Positions 23,867 through 31,988 of a stretch of DNA of 52,025 nucleotides are shown here, piece by piece. Numbering within the stretch: the stretch's first letter is position 1; each line of letters begins with the position of its first letter. The DNA is from an uncultured Lachnospiraceae bacterium (GTDB taxonomy: Bacteria; Bacillota; Clostridia; Lachnospirales; Lachnospiraceae). The notes under the pieces were generated by a model. It was not told where the DNA came from and made no database searches. It saw only the letters and a list, made by a program, of their open reading frames with translations. The DNA is taken from NCBI GenBank assembly GCA_902783375.1, contig CACZQN010000056.1, forward strand, positions 1 through 52,025, in the 5' to 3' direction. The translations under genes and the position numbers were made by a program.

Positions 23867-25299
23867 GCTTCCCACCGGTAGCGGAGAACCGGATTTCTTG
23901 CTGCCGCTACTTCATCCGGCCGTCCGATCATGGTCGTATGCGGTGCCTGGTGCAGCTTCTCCGGCTCGCTGACCGCTTCTTCATGAATCGTATGGAAGAT
24001 CTCCGCCGCATGGTCGAGCGATTCTCTGCTCTCTGTCTCCGTCGGCTCGAGCATCAGCGCCTCGTGCACGATCAGCGGGAAGTACATCGTCGGCGGATGA
24101 ATGCCGAAATCGATGCTTCTCTTCGCGACATCCATCGCGGAGATTCCGGTCTCCTCCTTCAGGCGGGACAGATCAAGGACAAACTCATGCTGGCAGATGT
24201 CCGCATAGGCCACGTCATAGTCCGCCTTCAGCTGATGCATCAGGTAGTTCGCATTCAGTACCGCATTCTCCGATGCTGCAGGAATTCCCTCCCTGCCGAG
24301 CATCAGGATGTAGGTCAGTGCTTTCACAACAACCAGGAAGTTCCCGTAGAAGCTTCTGACCTTCCCGATCGAGTGGGCCGGCTTCTCCAGGTGGTACGCA
24401 CCCGCTTCTTCCTTCACCACCGGTTCCGGCAGGTAGTCTGCGAGAAATGCCTTGCAGCCGACCGGGCCGCTTCCCGGGCCGCCTCCGCCGTGCGGCGTGG
24501 AGAATGTCTTGTGCAGGTTCAGATGCATGCAGTCAAAGCCCATGTCGCCCGGCCGCACATGGCCCATGATGGCATTCATGTTCGCCCCGTCGTAATAGCA
24601 CAGGCCGCCGGCCGCGTGCACGATCTCCGTGATGGCAAGGATGTTCGGATCAAAGATGCCGAGGGTATTCGGATTGGTCAGCATGAGACCCGCTGTCTTT
24701 TCTCCCACGGCAGCCCGCAGTGCATCCAGATCCACGCCGCCCTTCTCATCGGACGGAACCGCGACAACCTTGAAACCAGCCATGGACGCAGAAGCCGGAT
24801 TCGTCCCATGAGCGGAATCCGGAACGATGATCTCATTTCTCTCCGGATGCCCCTGCATCTGGTGATATTTCCGGATCAGCAGAAGGCCCGTATATTCCCC
24901 GTGCGCACCGGCTGCCGGCTGAAATGTCAGGCGGTCCATCCCGGTGATTTCCGCCAGGAGCTTCTCCGTATCGGCAAGAAGCTTCAGCGCCCCCTGAACG
25001 CTCTTCTCGCCCTGGAGCGGATGAAGACCCGTGAACCCGGGAAGGGCTGCGGTCTCTTCATTGATCCGCGGATTGTACTTCATGGTACAGGACCCAAGCG
25101 GATAGAAACCGTTATTGACACCGTGCGTTTCCTTCGCCAGCTCCGTATAATGTCTCCCGAGATCCACCTCGGCGATCTCCGGCAGGCGAGGTGCTTCGCT
25201 CCGCAGGTATTTCTCTTCAAAGGTAACTTCTTCTACATCACAGGGAGGAAGGATGCTCTCATACCTTCCCGTTCTGCTTCTCTCAAACAGCAGTTTCAT
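23863..25299 (-). CDS. gcvPB: Glycine dehydrogenase (decarboxylating) subunit 2
   Basis: Catalytic half of the P-protein, 478 residues. Pyridoxal phosphate is carried on K264 in the motif NLHKTFSTPHGGGGPG. With subunit 1 it decarboxylates glycine and transfers the aminomethyl group to lipoyl-GcvH, releasing CO2. The N-terminal GSCTMKYNPR stretch is also characteristic. The P-protein is split into two genes as in most Bacillota. The ATG lies in an ATGA overlap with the gcvPA stop, and the stop overlaps lplA in the same way, so three genes are translationally linked. Confidence 0.96.
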   Translation of the reverse strand: MKLLFERSRTGRYESILPPCDVEEVTFEEKYLRSEAPRLPEIAEVDLGRHYTELAKETHGVNNGFYPLGSCTMKYNPRINEETAALPGFTGLHPLQGEKSVQGALKLLADTEKLLAEITGMDRLTFQPAAGAHGEYTGLLLIRKYHQMQGHPERNEIIVPDSAHGTNPASASMAGFKVVAVPSDEKGGVDLDALRAAVGEKTAGLMLTNPNTLGIFDPNILAITEIVHAAGGLCYYDGANMNAIMGHVRPGDMGFDCMHLNLHKTFSTPHGGGGPGSGPVGCKAFLADYLPEPVVKEEAGAYHLEKPAHSIGKVRSFYGNFLVVVKALTYILMLGREGIPAASENAVLNANYLMHQLKADYDVAYADICQHEFVLDLSRLKEETGISAMDVAKRSIDFGIHPPTMYFPLIVHEALMLEPTETESRESLDHAAEIFHTIHEEAVSEPEKLHQAPHTTMIGRPDEVAAARNPVLRYRWEA

Positions 25300-26612
25300 C
25301 TCGCATCTTCCTCCTTTCTGAGAACGTCGATCAGTTCATCGATCTGCGCCTTCGTATTCAGCTCGGTGCAGCACCAGAGAATACCCTCAGGGATCGGAAG
25401 ACCGCCGAGGATCCCGTGTGCTTCGAGCCGTTCCATCAGGGCTTCCGGATCGCCCGGACAGGTCGTGACAAATTCATGGAAGAATGACCTGTCACTCACA
25501 AGATGGAACCCGAGTTTCTCAAGCTGTCCTGCCAGGTAATGCGCATGGGAAGCACTGTTCACGGCAGCGCGCCGCAGGCCTTCCGGTCCCATCGCCGCCA
25601 GATAAACCGAAGCCGTCATGGCGCAGAGTGCCTCATTCGAGCAGATATTGGAGGAAGCCTTTTCTCTCCGGATATGCTGTTCTCTCGCCTGCAGGGTGAG
25701 GACGAAGGCTCTTCTGCCTTCCGCATCCGTCGTCTCTCCGACAATTCTGCCGGGGAGGTTCCGCATCATCTTTGCGGTCGTTGCCATGATGCCAAGATAC
25801 GGACCACCGAAAGACAGCGGCAGACCGAGCGGCTGACCCTCTGCCACACAGACATCCACGCCGTACTCTCCCGGTGTCTTCAGAATCCCGAGGGAGATCG
25901 GATTCACCGACAGGATGACCTTCGCGCCGGCTGCATGCGCAGCCTCCGTGATGGCTTCCACATCCTCAAGCACACCGTAGTAATTCGGGTTCTGGATCAG
26001 GACCGCTGCCGTTCCCTCTCCGATCGCTTCTTTCATTGCTTCCACGTCTGTCGCGAGATCGCGCGGCGGAATCACGCGGACCGGAACTTCCCTGCTCTCC
26101 GCATAAGTGTCAAGCACCTTCAGAATCTCCGGATTCACCGCGCCGGAGACCAGAATTTCCTTCCGCTTTCTCTCCTGGCACATAAACATCGCCTCCGCCG
26201 CTGCAGAAGCTCCGTCATAGACCGAAGCATTCGAAACGTCCATTCCCGTCAGTTCACAGATCTGTGTCTGATATTCAAAGATCGACTGCAGGACACCCTG
26301 GCTGATCTCCGCCTGATACGGCGTATAGGCTGTCAGGAATTCTTCCTTTGACGTGACCGTCTTCACAATGGAAGGAATATAGTGCCGGTAAGCCCCCGCC
26401 CCGCGGAAAACCTTCGTGAACACGTGATTGGCAGCTGCATACTCAGAAAGCTTCTCGCCGGCTTCCATCTCCGACAGACCTTCCGGCAGATTCACCTCAT
26501 CCAGGAAGACCTGTTCCGGAACCATGCCATACAGTTCCCTGGCAGTAGTCATCCCGATCGAGGCGAGCATTTCCTTCCGTTCTTTCTCTGTATTCGGAAT
26601 ATAGGATCCCAT
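25296..26612 (-). CDS. gcvPA: Glycine dehydrogenase (decarboxylating) subunit 1
   Basis: N-terminal half of the split P-protein, 438 residues. It has the aminotransferase fold but no catalytic lysine and forms the alpha2beta2 enzyme with GcvPB. Family stretches seen include FRGAGAYRHYIPSIV near 69-83, TPYQAEISQG and the CSNEALCA segment. The start has a ribosome binding site (AGGTGAAGGAGG) nine bases upstream. It follows gcvH by 29 bases and overlaps gcvPB by four bases. Confidence 0.96.
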   Translation of the reverse strand: MGSYIPNTEKERKEMLASIGMTTARELYGMVPEQVFLDEVNLPEGLSEMEAGEKLSEYAAANHVFTKVFRGAGAYRHYIPSIVKTVTSKEEFLTAYTPYQAEISQGVLQSIFEYQTQICELTGMDVSNASVYDGASAAAEAMFMCQERKRKEILVSGAVNPEILKVLDTYAESREVPVRVIPPRDLATDVEAMKEAIGEGTAAVLIQNPNYYGVLEDVEAITEAAHAAGAKVILSVNPISLGILKTPGEYGVDVCVAEGQPLGLPLSFGGPYLGIMATTAKMMRNLPGRIVGETTDAEGRRAFVLTLQAREQHIRREKASSNICSNEALCAMTASVYLAAMGPEGLRRAAVNSASHAHYLAGQLEKLGFHLVSDRSFFHEFVTTCPGDPEALMERLEAHGILGGLPIPEGILWCCTELNTKAQIDELIDVLRKEEDAR

Positions 26613-26641
26613 GTTCGACCCTCCTTCACCTGTTGTTTCTC

Positions 26642-27022
26642 TTATTTCGTCTCTGCGAGCAGCGCCTCATAGGCTTCCGGCTCGAGCAGATCTTCGCAGC
26701 CTGTCACCTCGCGCACGCGGATGAGCCAGGTGTCGTATGGGCTCTCGTTGACAGCCTCAGGGCGGTCAAGCACTTCTTCGTTGATCGCATCCACGGTGCC
26801 GCTCACCGGGCTGTAGACATCCGAGACTGCCTTGACGGATTCAACTTCACCGAAGGAAGCCCCCTCCTCAACCGCGTCATCTACCTCAGGAAGATTGACG
26901 AAAACGATGTCACCAAGTGCATCCTGTGCATAATCCGTCAGTCCGACAAGGACACCGTCACCCTCTTCTTTGATCCACTCATGTGTCTTCGTGTACTTTC
27001 TGTCCTTTAATACTTCAGCCAT
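26642..27022 (-). CDS. gcvH: Glycine cleavage system H protein
   Basis: Lipoyl-carrier protein of 126 residues that shuttles the aminomethyl group between GcvP, GcvT and dihydrolipoyl dehydrogenase. The lipoylated lysine is K64 in ESVKAVSD, inside the usual hammerhead fold; THEWI near 13-17 is the family's N-terminal mark. The C-terminal CEDLLEPEAYEALL end is a normal variant. AAAGGAGGAAAG precedes the ATG. It lies 42 bases after gcvT. Confidence 0.96.
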   Translation of the reverse strand: MAEVLKDRKYTKTHEWIKEEGDGVLVGLTDYAQDALGDIVFVNLPEVDDAVEEGASFGEVESVKAVSDVYSPVSGTVDAINEEVLDRPEAVNESPYDTWLIRVREVTGCEDLLEPEAYEALLAETK

Positions 27023-27064
27023 GATTCTTTCCTCCTTTTCAGGGATTCCCCTGTAACTGTTCCA

Positions 27065-28156
27065 TTATAATTTCTTCCTGCTGTAGAATGGCAGTCTGAC
27101 GACTTCCGCCGCAACTCTTCTGCCACGCACATCCGCTTCCACGATGTCCCCTTCTTTCACGTGGCCGGTCTCCACCAGTGCCATCGCGATGGCCTTCTTC
27201 AGGTATGGGGCATGGGTGCCGGAAGTTGTATGTCCGATCTTCTCCTCGCCGAGATAAAGATCCTCATGTTCCCGGATGATCCCTCTGCCTGTCACGACAA
27301 GACCGATCCGCTCCCGGTTCCTGCCTCTCTCCTCGATGCCTGCTTTCCCGATGAAATCCGGCTTCTCCATCCGGACGCCCAGGTCAAGTCCTGCCTCGAG
27401 TGGGGAGATGGTCTCATCCATCTCGTGGCCATAGAGCGGCATCGCAGCTTCGAGCCGCAGCGTGTCTCTTGCGCCGAGTCCGCACGGGATGAGCCCTTCC
27501 TCTTTCCCTGCCTCGCGCAGCATCTCCCAGAGTGCCACCGCCTTGTCGTTATCCACATAGATCTCGTATCCGAGTTCTCCTGTATAGCCGGTCCTGGAGA
27601 TCATCGCGGAGATCTTCCCGTCGATCATGGCCTCTTTGACTGCCGTGTAATACTTCTGCGGAAGTTTGTCCTCCGGGACCAGTTTCATGAGAATTGCCTT
27701 CGCCGCCGGTCCCTGCAGTGCGATCTCTGCGATCCCGTCGGATAGATCCACCATCGTCGTTCCCGGAAGCAGATGCTCCTTCATATGGGCGACATCCTTT
27801 TCGCGGTTCGAGGCATTGACCACGACGAAATACTCCTCTTCCCCGAACTTATACACGATCAGGTCATCGATACAGCCGCCATCTTCCTTGCACATCACGC
27901 CATAGCGTACCTTCCCCACAGGCATATCGCTGTAGACATTTGTCAGGAGATGTTCGAGTGTCTGCAGTGCAGAAGGTCCCGTAAACAGAACTTCCCCCAT
28001 GTGAGAGACATCAAACATCCCGCACGCTTCCCGGACAGCCATATGCTCCCGGATCACGCCTTCCTGATACTGGACCGGCAGAAGGTAGCCGGCGAACGGT
28101 ACGATCTTCCCTCCCTCTTTTACGTGCACGTCGTACAAAGGTGTCTTCTTCTCCAT
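27065..28156 (-). CDS. gcvT: Aminomethyltransferase (T-protein)
   Basis: Tetrahydrofolate-dependent T-protein of 363 residues. It releases ammonia from the aminomethyl group on GcvH and forms 5,10-methylene-tetrahydrofolate. Family landmarks are FAGYLLPVQY near 21-30, MFDVSHMGE, SRTGYTGELGYEI and GLGARDTLRLEA. GGAGGAAGAG precedes the ATG. It is the first gene of the operon, starting 30 bases after the riboswitch terminator. Confidence 0.96.
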   Translation of the reverse strand: MEKKTPLYDVHVKEGGKIVPFAGYLLPVQYQEGVIREHMAVREACGMFDVSHMGEVLFTGPSALQTLEHLLTNVYSDMPVGKVRYGVMCKEDGGCIDDLIVYKFGEEEYFVVVNASNREKDVAHMKEHLLPGTTMVDLSDGIAEIALQGPAAKAILMKLVPEDKLPQKYYTAVKEAMIDGKISAMISRTGYTGELGYEIYVDNDKAVALWEMLREAGKEEGLIPCGLGARDTLRLEAAMPLYGHEMDETISPLEAGLDLGVRMEKPDFIGKAGIEERGRNRERIGLVVTGRGIIREHEDLYLGEEKIGHTTSGTHAPYLKKAIAMALVETGHVKEGDIVEADVRGRRVAAEVVRLPFYSRKKL

Positions 28157-28180
28157 CTCTTCCTCCTTGTCTGCACATAA

Positions 28181-28221
28181 TAAAAAGGCATAGCAAACAG
28201 ACTCATCTGTTTCCTATGCCT
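28181..28221 (-). terminator. Expression-platform terminator of the glycine riboswitch
   Basis: AGGCATAG...CTATGCCT stem with an inner AACAGA/TCTGTT block, followed by TTTTTATTATG on the minus strand. Its 5' arm overlaps the 3' P1 strand (CAGAG) of aptamer II, so ligand-stabilised P1 would weaken the terminator, as in known ON-type glycine switches. Confidence 0.85.
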
Positions 28222-28373
28222 CTGTACATTCTGACCTGAAAGATTCTCCGCATCCTGCGGATTGCTTCTTCGGTGCGCTTCCGCTTTCCAGAGTTCCGTC
28301 CAAACCCGGTCCTTTTACCTGAGAGTTTTTGCTTCCCCTTCGGTCACGGCACTGATCCGCCGTCCTCTCCCGG
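28220..28373 (-). promoter_or_regulatory. Tandem glycine riboswitch
   Basis: Two consecutive glycine aptamers read leftward. Aptamer I (28305-28373) shows GGAGAGG, then GTGACCGAAGGGG, CTCTCAGG and AAAAGGACCGGG. Aptamer II (28220-28293) shows CTCTGGAAAG, GCACCGAAGAAGCAA, CTTTCAGG and GTACAGAG. These match the conserved cores of the gcvT RNA family. The terminator beyond them indicates transcription control that turns the glycine cleavage operon on when glycine is high. Confidence 0.93.
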
Positions 28374-28397
28374 ATTCTTCGTTCGGTTCATACTGAC

Positions 28398-28425
28398 AGT
28401 ATAGCATATTCACAAAAAGAAACAA
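28398..28425 (-). promoter_or_regulatory. Promoter of the glycine cleavage operon
   Basis: TTGTTT (28420-28425), a 16-base spacer and TATACT (28398-28403) with an extended TGC before it. The start would fall just upstream of aptamer I. Confidence 0.65.
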
Positions 28426-28442
28426 GAGGGAATTATCATTTG

Positions 28443-30242
28443 TCAGTTCTTTCTTCCAAGCATGTTCATGACGTTCAGGACCGGGCCCATGGCTTCCGGC
28501 GGCATGATCTCACCGACAAAGTTCTCAAGGGTCTTCGTGGTGACCTCGGTCAGACCGTTCTTCTCAGCGTAAGCCTTAAAGACCTCCGGGAGATCCGGGC
28601 GGTTCGCGAACATCGTCAGAGCCAGGAACTGCTCCTTTGCTTCCGGCTGCCAGTCATACCCCTCAACCGGTGCGACCGCATCGTTCTTTGCGATGAATTC
28701 CTTTTGTGCGACGAGCTCTTCCATGGTCATATCATGGTCTTCCGGAACGCCGATACGGGTGTACTGCTCCGAAGGAGCATCGGTCTCGTGCATCAGGCGC
28801 TGCATCTTATGGATCATATCGAGTTCGACATCGAGATCCTCAATGGTCTGCGTCTCCGTCGGATCTGCATCCACGTCATAAAGCTTCGTTCCGTAGCGGT
28901 AAGCGCCGGACATCTGGGAGCCGCCGCCACCCTGGATCTTCAGGACCTTCAGACCCTTGGTGAAGGAGAAACCATCCACCAGCTCCATGTTCTGCATTTC
29001 CTTTGGTGTGAACATGTTTCTCATGTGGGTCGGCATCAGGGTGTACTCATAGTACGGGCCATTCTCACGGGTGAGCGGTGCTTTCATATAGATATGATGA
29101 CCGTCGGTCACGTTGATATGGTTGCCGTGGCTGCCGAACAGGACACAGTCATGAATCACTTCGTCGTGGTCGATGACGTCCTTCAGCGGCTTGCCCTGCA
29201 TATCCTTGGTCGGCTGCAGGCCGTTCAGCTCGAGAACTGTTGCAGCGACGTCGATATTCTGGACAAGGCTCTTTCTGTGTTCATTCTTCTTGCCGACACG
29301 TGGATCCCATGCAAACATCGGAATGTGTGCGATCTCGTTGTAGTACGGCATGATGGACTTTGCCCACCACTCACGCTCACCGAGCAGGTAACCATGGTCA
29401 GTGGTCACGATCAGCGCGGTATCCTTCCACATATCATGGACGTCCATGAAATCGAGGACCTTGCCGAGATAGTTGTCACACATGGAGATCAGCGCAGCAT
29501 ACTTGTTGCGGACATGCTTCACGATCTCCTCGGAGCTGGTGCATGGGCCATACGGCGGCCAGTCGATGTCGTGTCCGACCGGGATATCCTCATAGAGCGC
29601 CTGATATTCCTTCTGGGTGAAGAACGGCTCATGCGGATCGAAGGTCTCGATCTGGAGCATCCAGTTGTCGTAGGTCCAGTTCCTGTTCAGGAATTCCATG
29701 CCTGCAGCAAAGGTCTGCGCCTGCGGCATCTTCTTCTCTTCATCGCAGTAGGAGCGGTTGATCATATCCTGGACCGGCATGCGGTTGATCAGATAGTTGC
29801 CGGTTCTCGCAATCGGATTGCCAGTGGTGATGTTGTGGGTCGGGCGGATTCCCGGATTCAGGTCTGCCTTCCACGGATCACCCTCCTGACCACGGAATGC
29901 TTCCCAGGAGCTGTAGCGGGTGTGATAGGTTGCACCGCCGTCCTCCCAGTAATGCTGATGGTCGGAAGCCAGATGGGTGTAGATGCCGTTCTGCTTCAGG
30001 ATCTCCGGAGCGGAATCATCGAACGGCTCCATCGGGCCCCAGGAACGATGTAGGAAATTGTACCGGCCGGTGTGCATCTCACGTCTTGCCGGCATACACG
30101 GCATCGAACCGATGAAGGCATTGTCAAATGTCACGGTTCTCTTACCGAGTCTCTCAAAGTTCGGTGCCTTCACCCAGTCACAGCCGTAGTTCGGCAGGAA
30201 CCGGCGGTTCAGCGAGTCGAACATCACAATGATAGTACGCAT
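28443..30242 (-). CDS. Cytoplasmic sulfatase, Cys-type (CMPAR motif)
   Basis: Type I sulfatase of the alkaline-phosphatase superfamily, 599 residues. The formylglycine cysteine is C49 in PCMPARREMHTGR (CxPxR core C49, P51, R53, with Ala where Ser is usual). Metal residues include D9 in MFDSLN and the TTDHGYLLGE motif near 290. The last roughly 100 residues form an extra helical tail. No signal peptide is present, so it should act inside the cell. Activity needs C49 converted to formylglycine by an anaerobic maturase not found in this window. The start has AGGAGG. It is the third gene of the sulfatase-esterase-sulfatase set. Substrate unknown. Confidence 0.88.
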   Translation of the reverse strand: MRTIIVMFDSLNRRFLPNYGCDWVKAPNFERLGKRTVTFDNAFIGSMPCMPARREMHTGRYNFLHRSWGPMEPFDDSAPEILKQNGIYTHLASDHQHYWEDGGATYHTRYSSWEAFRGQEGDPWKADLNPGIRPTHNITTGNPIARTGNYLINRMPVQDMINRSYCDEEKKMPQAQTFAAGMEFLNRNWTYDNWMLQIETFDPHEPFFTQKEYQALYEDIPVGHDIDWPPYGPCTSSEEIVKHVRNKYAALISMCDNYLGKVLDFMDVHDMWKDTALIVTTDHGYLLGEREWWAKSIMPYYNEIAHIPMFAWDPRVGKKNEHRKSLVQNIDVAATVLELNGLQPTKDMQGKPLKDVIDHDEVIHDCVLFGSHGNHINVTDGHHIYMKAPLTRENGPYYEYTLMPTHMRNMFTPKEMQNMELVDGFSFTKGLKVLKIQGGGGSQMSGAYRYGTKLYDVDADPTETQTIEDLDVELDMIHKMQRLMHETDAPSEQYTRIGVPEDHDMTMEELVAQKEFIAKNDAVAPVEGYDWQPEAKEQFLALTMFANRPDLPEVFKAYAEKNGLTEVTTKTLENFVGEIMPPEAMGPVLNVMNMLGRKN

Positions 30243-30303
30243 AGCTTATCCTCCTGTTTATAAAGACGGTCAGCCGGAAACTGACCAGTTCCATTACGCT
30301 TCG

Positions 30304-31809
30304 TCATACTTCTCTGCAGGCAGCATCCACCAGAAACGCTTCGGCGGATGTCACGGGGAAGTCCTGCATTCCGCATGCAAGATCCAGCTGCATGAATGCA
30401 TCGGGCTTCTCTTCGCGATAAGCTTCCCACTCCGGCAGGCCTTCACCATTCGGATCTCCGGTCCGTGCGAAATTCACCCAGTAGCGGACGATCTGATCCG
30501 ACAGCTTCTGGTCTTCCTCCGTATATGGACGGTCGCTCTTTCTGAGAACATCAAAAACATACGGGATCTCCGCGCTGTGGTGAGCACCCCGATTAAACGG
30601 ATGGTAGGTCACGCCCTCCTTCTCCGGTGCCGGCCTGGTGAAATAATAGCGGAAGGTCGGTCCCTGTCCATTTCTCTGGCGGACACGCGAAATCGCTCTG
30701 GCGGCGACGCCAAGAAAACTCAGTACATCAAACGGAAGCTGTTTCCCATCAGCAAGCTTCAGGTACTCCTCTGCCGCCTCCGGGCCAAGAATCCTGACAG
30801 CTATCTCCTTGTAGCGGGAGGCCCGTTCCTCATCCGTCAGGCCTGGCTCTTCAGCTGTCCTGGCATCATTCGCATTATATCCCAGCAGAACCGGGATATG
30901 CTTTACCCTATCTCCCCGAATGGCTTCAAAGGAGGACTCCCGAATCTCTTTCCCATCAACAACCGGTCCGAACAACGCATCAGTATAGTCAAACCAGGCG
31001 TTATAAAGAGTCTTCGTATCGATTGCACGCATCTGCTCAAGGTTCTCTGCACCAAGATACTCCATAAAGCCTACGGCGAGTTTCTCCGGGTCATCCGCTC
31101 CCCACGGGGTCAGAATCTCTGCACGGCAGCCACTTTCGAGAATGATCCTGCTGATGTAAGGTGCTGCCTGATCATAGGTGGAAAGCAGCTGGATGCTCAT
31201 CGCTCCCGCCGACTGTCCAAAGAGTGTGATATTCTCCGGATCTCCACCAAAAGCGGCGATATTCTCATGAATCCAGGCCAGTCCTGCAGTCTGATCGAGG
31301 ATTCCGATATTTCCACAGACAGAGTCCGGATCCTCCCGCATCTCCGGATGTGCGAGAAAGCCAAACACATTCAACCGGTAGTTGAGCGAGACAAAGACAC
31401 AGCCATTCCTGCAGAACACCGATCCATCAAAGTAACTGCTGCTTCCCATGGAAAAGGCTCCACCGTAGATCCACAGCATGACCGGCAGCTTCTCGTCCGG
31501 TGACTCTGCCGGCGTCAGGATGTTCAAGGTCAGGCAATCCTCACTGACATTGTCCGGCAGCTCGTCAGAAGCAAGCTCCGGATGCGCCTTTCCCATCAGC
31601 GTTCCCTTGAGGCCATTCTGTACCGGGGATTTTCCAAAGTGGTCTGCTGCAAGAACCCCCTCATGCCTGAATGGCGGCTGCGGCCGCTTCCACCGCAGTG
31701 CGCCAACCGGTGGCGCCGCAAACGGAATCCCAAGAAAGGCTGTGTAGACTCCTTCGTCTGCCCGGAATCCCCGGACTGGACCTTCTGTTGTTAAAACATC
31801 TGTTATCAT
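30304..31809 (-). CDS. Type-B carboxylesterase/lipase family protein
   Basis: An alpha/beta-hydrolase of 501 residues, carboxylesterase family type B. The nucleophile is S200 in LFGQSAGAMS (GQSAG rather than the common GESAG), the oxyanion segment is YGGAF at 115-119, and the histidine lies in GAHHSAEIPYVF near 412. The early EDCLTLNI segment is diagnostic. No signal peptide. Encoded between two sulfatases, it probably removes an ester decoration from the same imported substrate (inference). Family members also cleave many artificial esters, so the substrate cannot be set. GGAGAAAAG precedes the ATG. Confidence 0.88.
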   Translation of the reverse strand: MITDVLTTEGPVRGFRADEGVYTAFLGIPFAAPPVGALRWKRPQPPFRHEGVLAADHFGKSPVQNGLKGTLMGKAHPELASDELPDNVSEDCLTLNILTPAESPDEKLPVMLWIYGGAFSMGSSSYFDGSVFCRNGCVFVSLNYRLNVFGFLAHPEMREDPDSVCGNIGILDQTAGLAWIHENIAAFGGDPENITLFGQSAGAMSIQLLSTYDQAAPYISRIILESGCRAEILTPWGADDPEKLAVGFMEYLGAENLEQMRAIDTKTLYNAWFDYTDALFGPVVDGKEIRESSFEAIRGDRVKHIPVLLGYNANDARTAEEPGLTDEERASRYKEIAVRILGPEAAEEYLKLADGKQLPFDVLSFLGVAARAISRVRQRNGQGPTFRYYFTRPAPEKEGVTYHPFNRGAHHSAEIPYVFDVLRKSDRPYTEEDQKLSDQIVRYWVNFARTGDPNGEGLPEWEAYREEKPDAFMQLDLACGMQDFPVTSAEAFLVDAACREV

Positions 31810-31850
31810 CTTTTCTCCATCAAATATGTTTCTTCAAGATGGCTCACGAT

Positions 31851-31919
31851 CTAGCTGTCCATCCATTCCATGTTCCTATCCTCAGATAATACAAACACCT
31901 GCTGATCTATCTGAATCAT
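31851..31919 (-). CDS. Possible 22-residue leader peptide
   Basis: A short frame (MIQIDQQVFVLS...) with GAGGAG nine bases upstream, in the 179-base gap between the second sulfatase and the esterase. It has no recognised similarity and could be chance. Its acidic, non-hydrophobic make-up does not suggest a membrane peptide. Stop TAG at 31851-31853. Confidence 0.2.
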   Translation of the reverse strand: MIQIDQQVFVLSEDRNMEWMDS

Positions 31920-31988
31920 TCGAGGATTCTCCTCAAAAGCACAAATACTTGCACAAGGCTGACGGATCAGATCTATATCTTTTCACTC

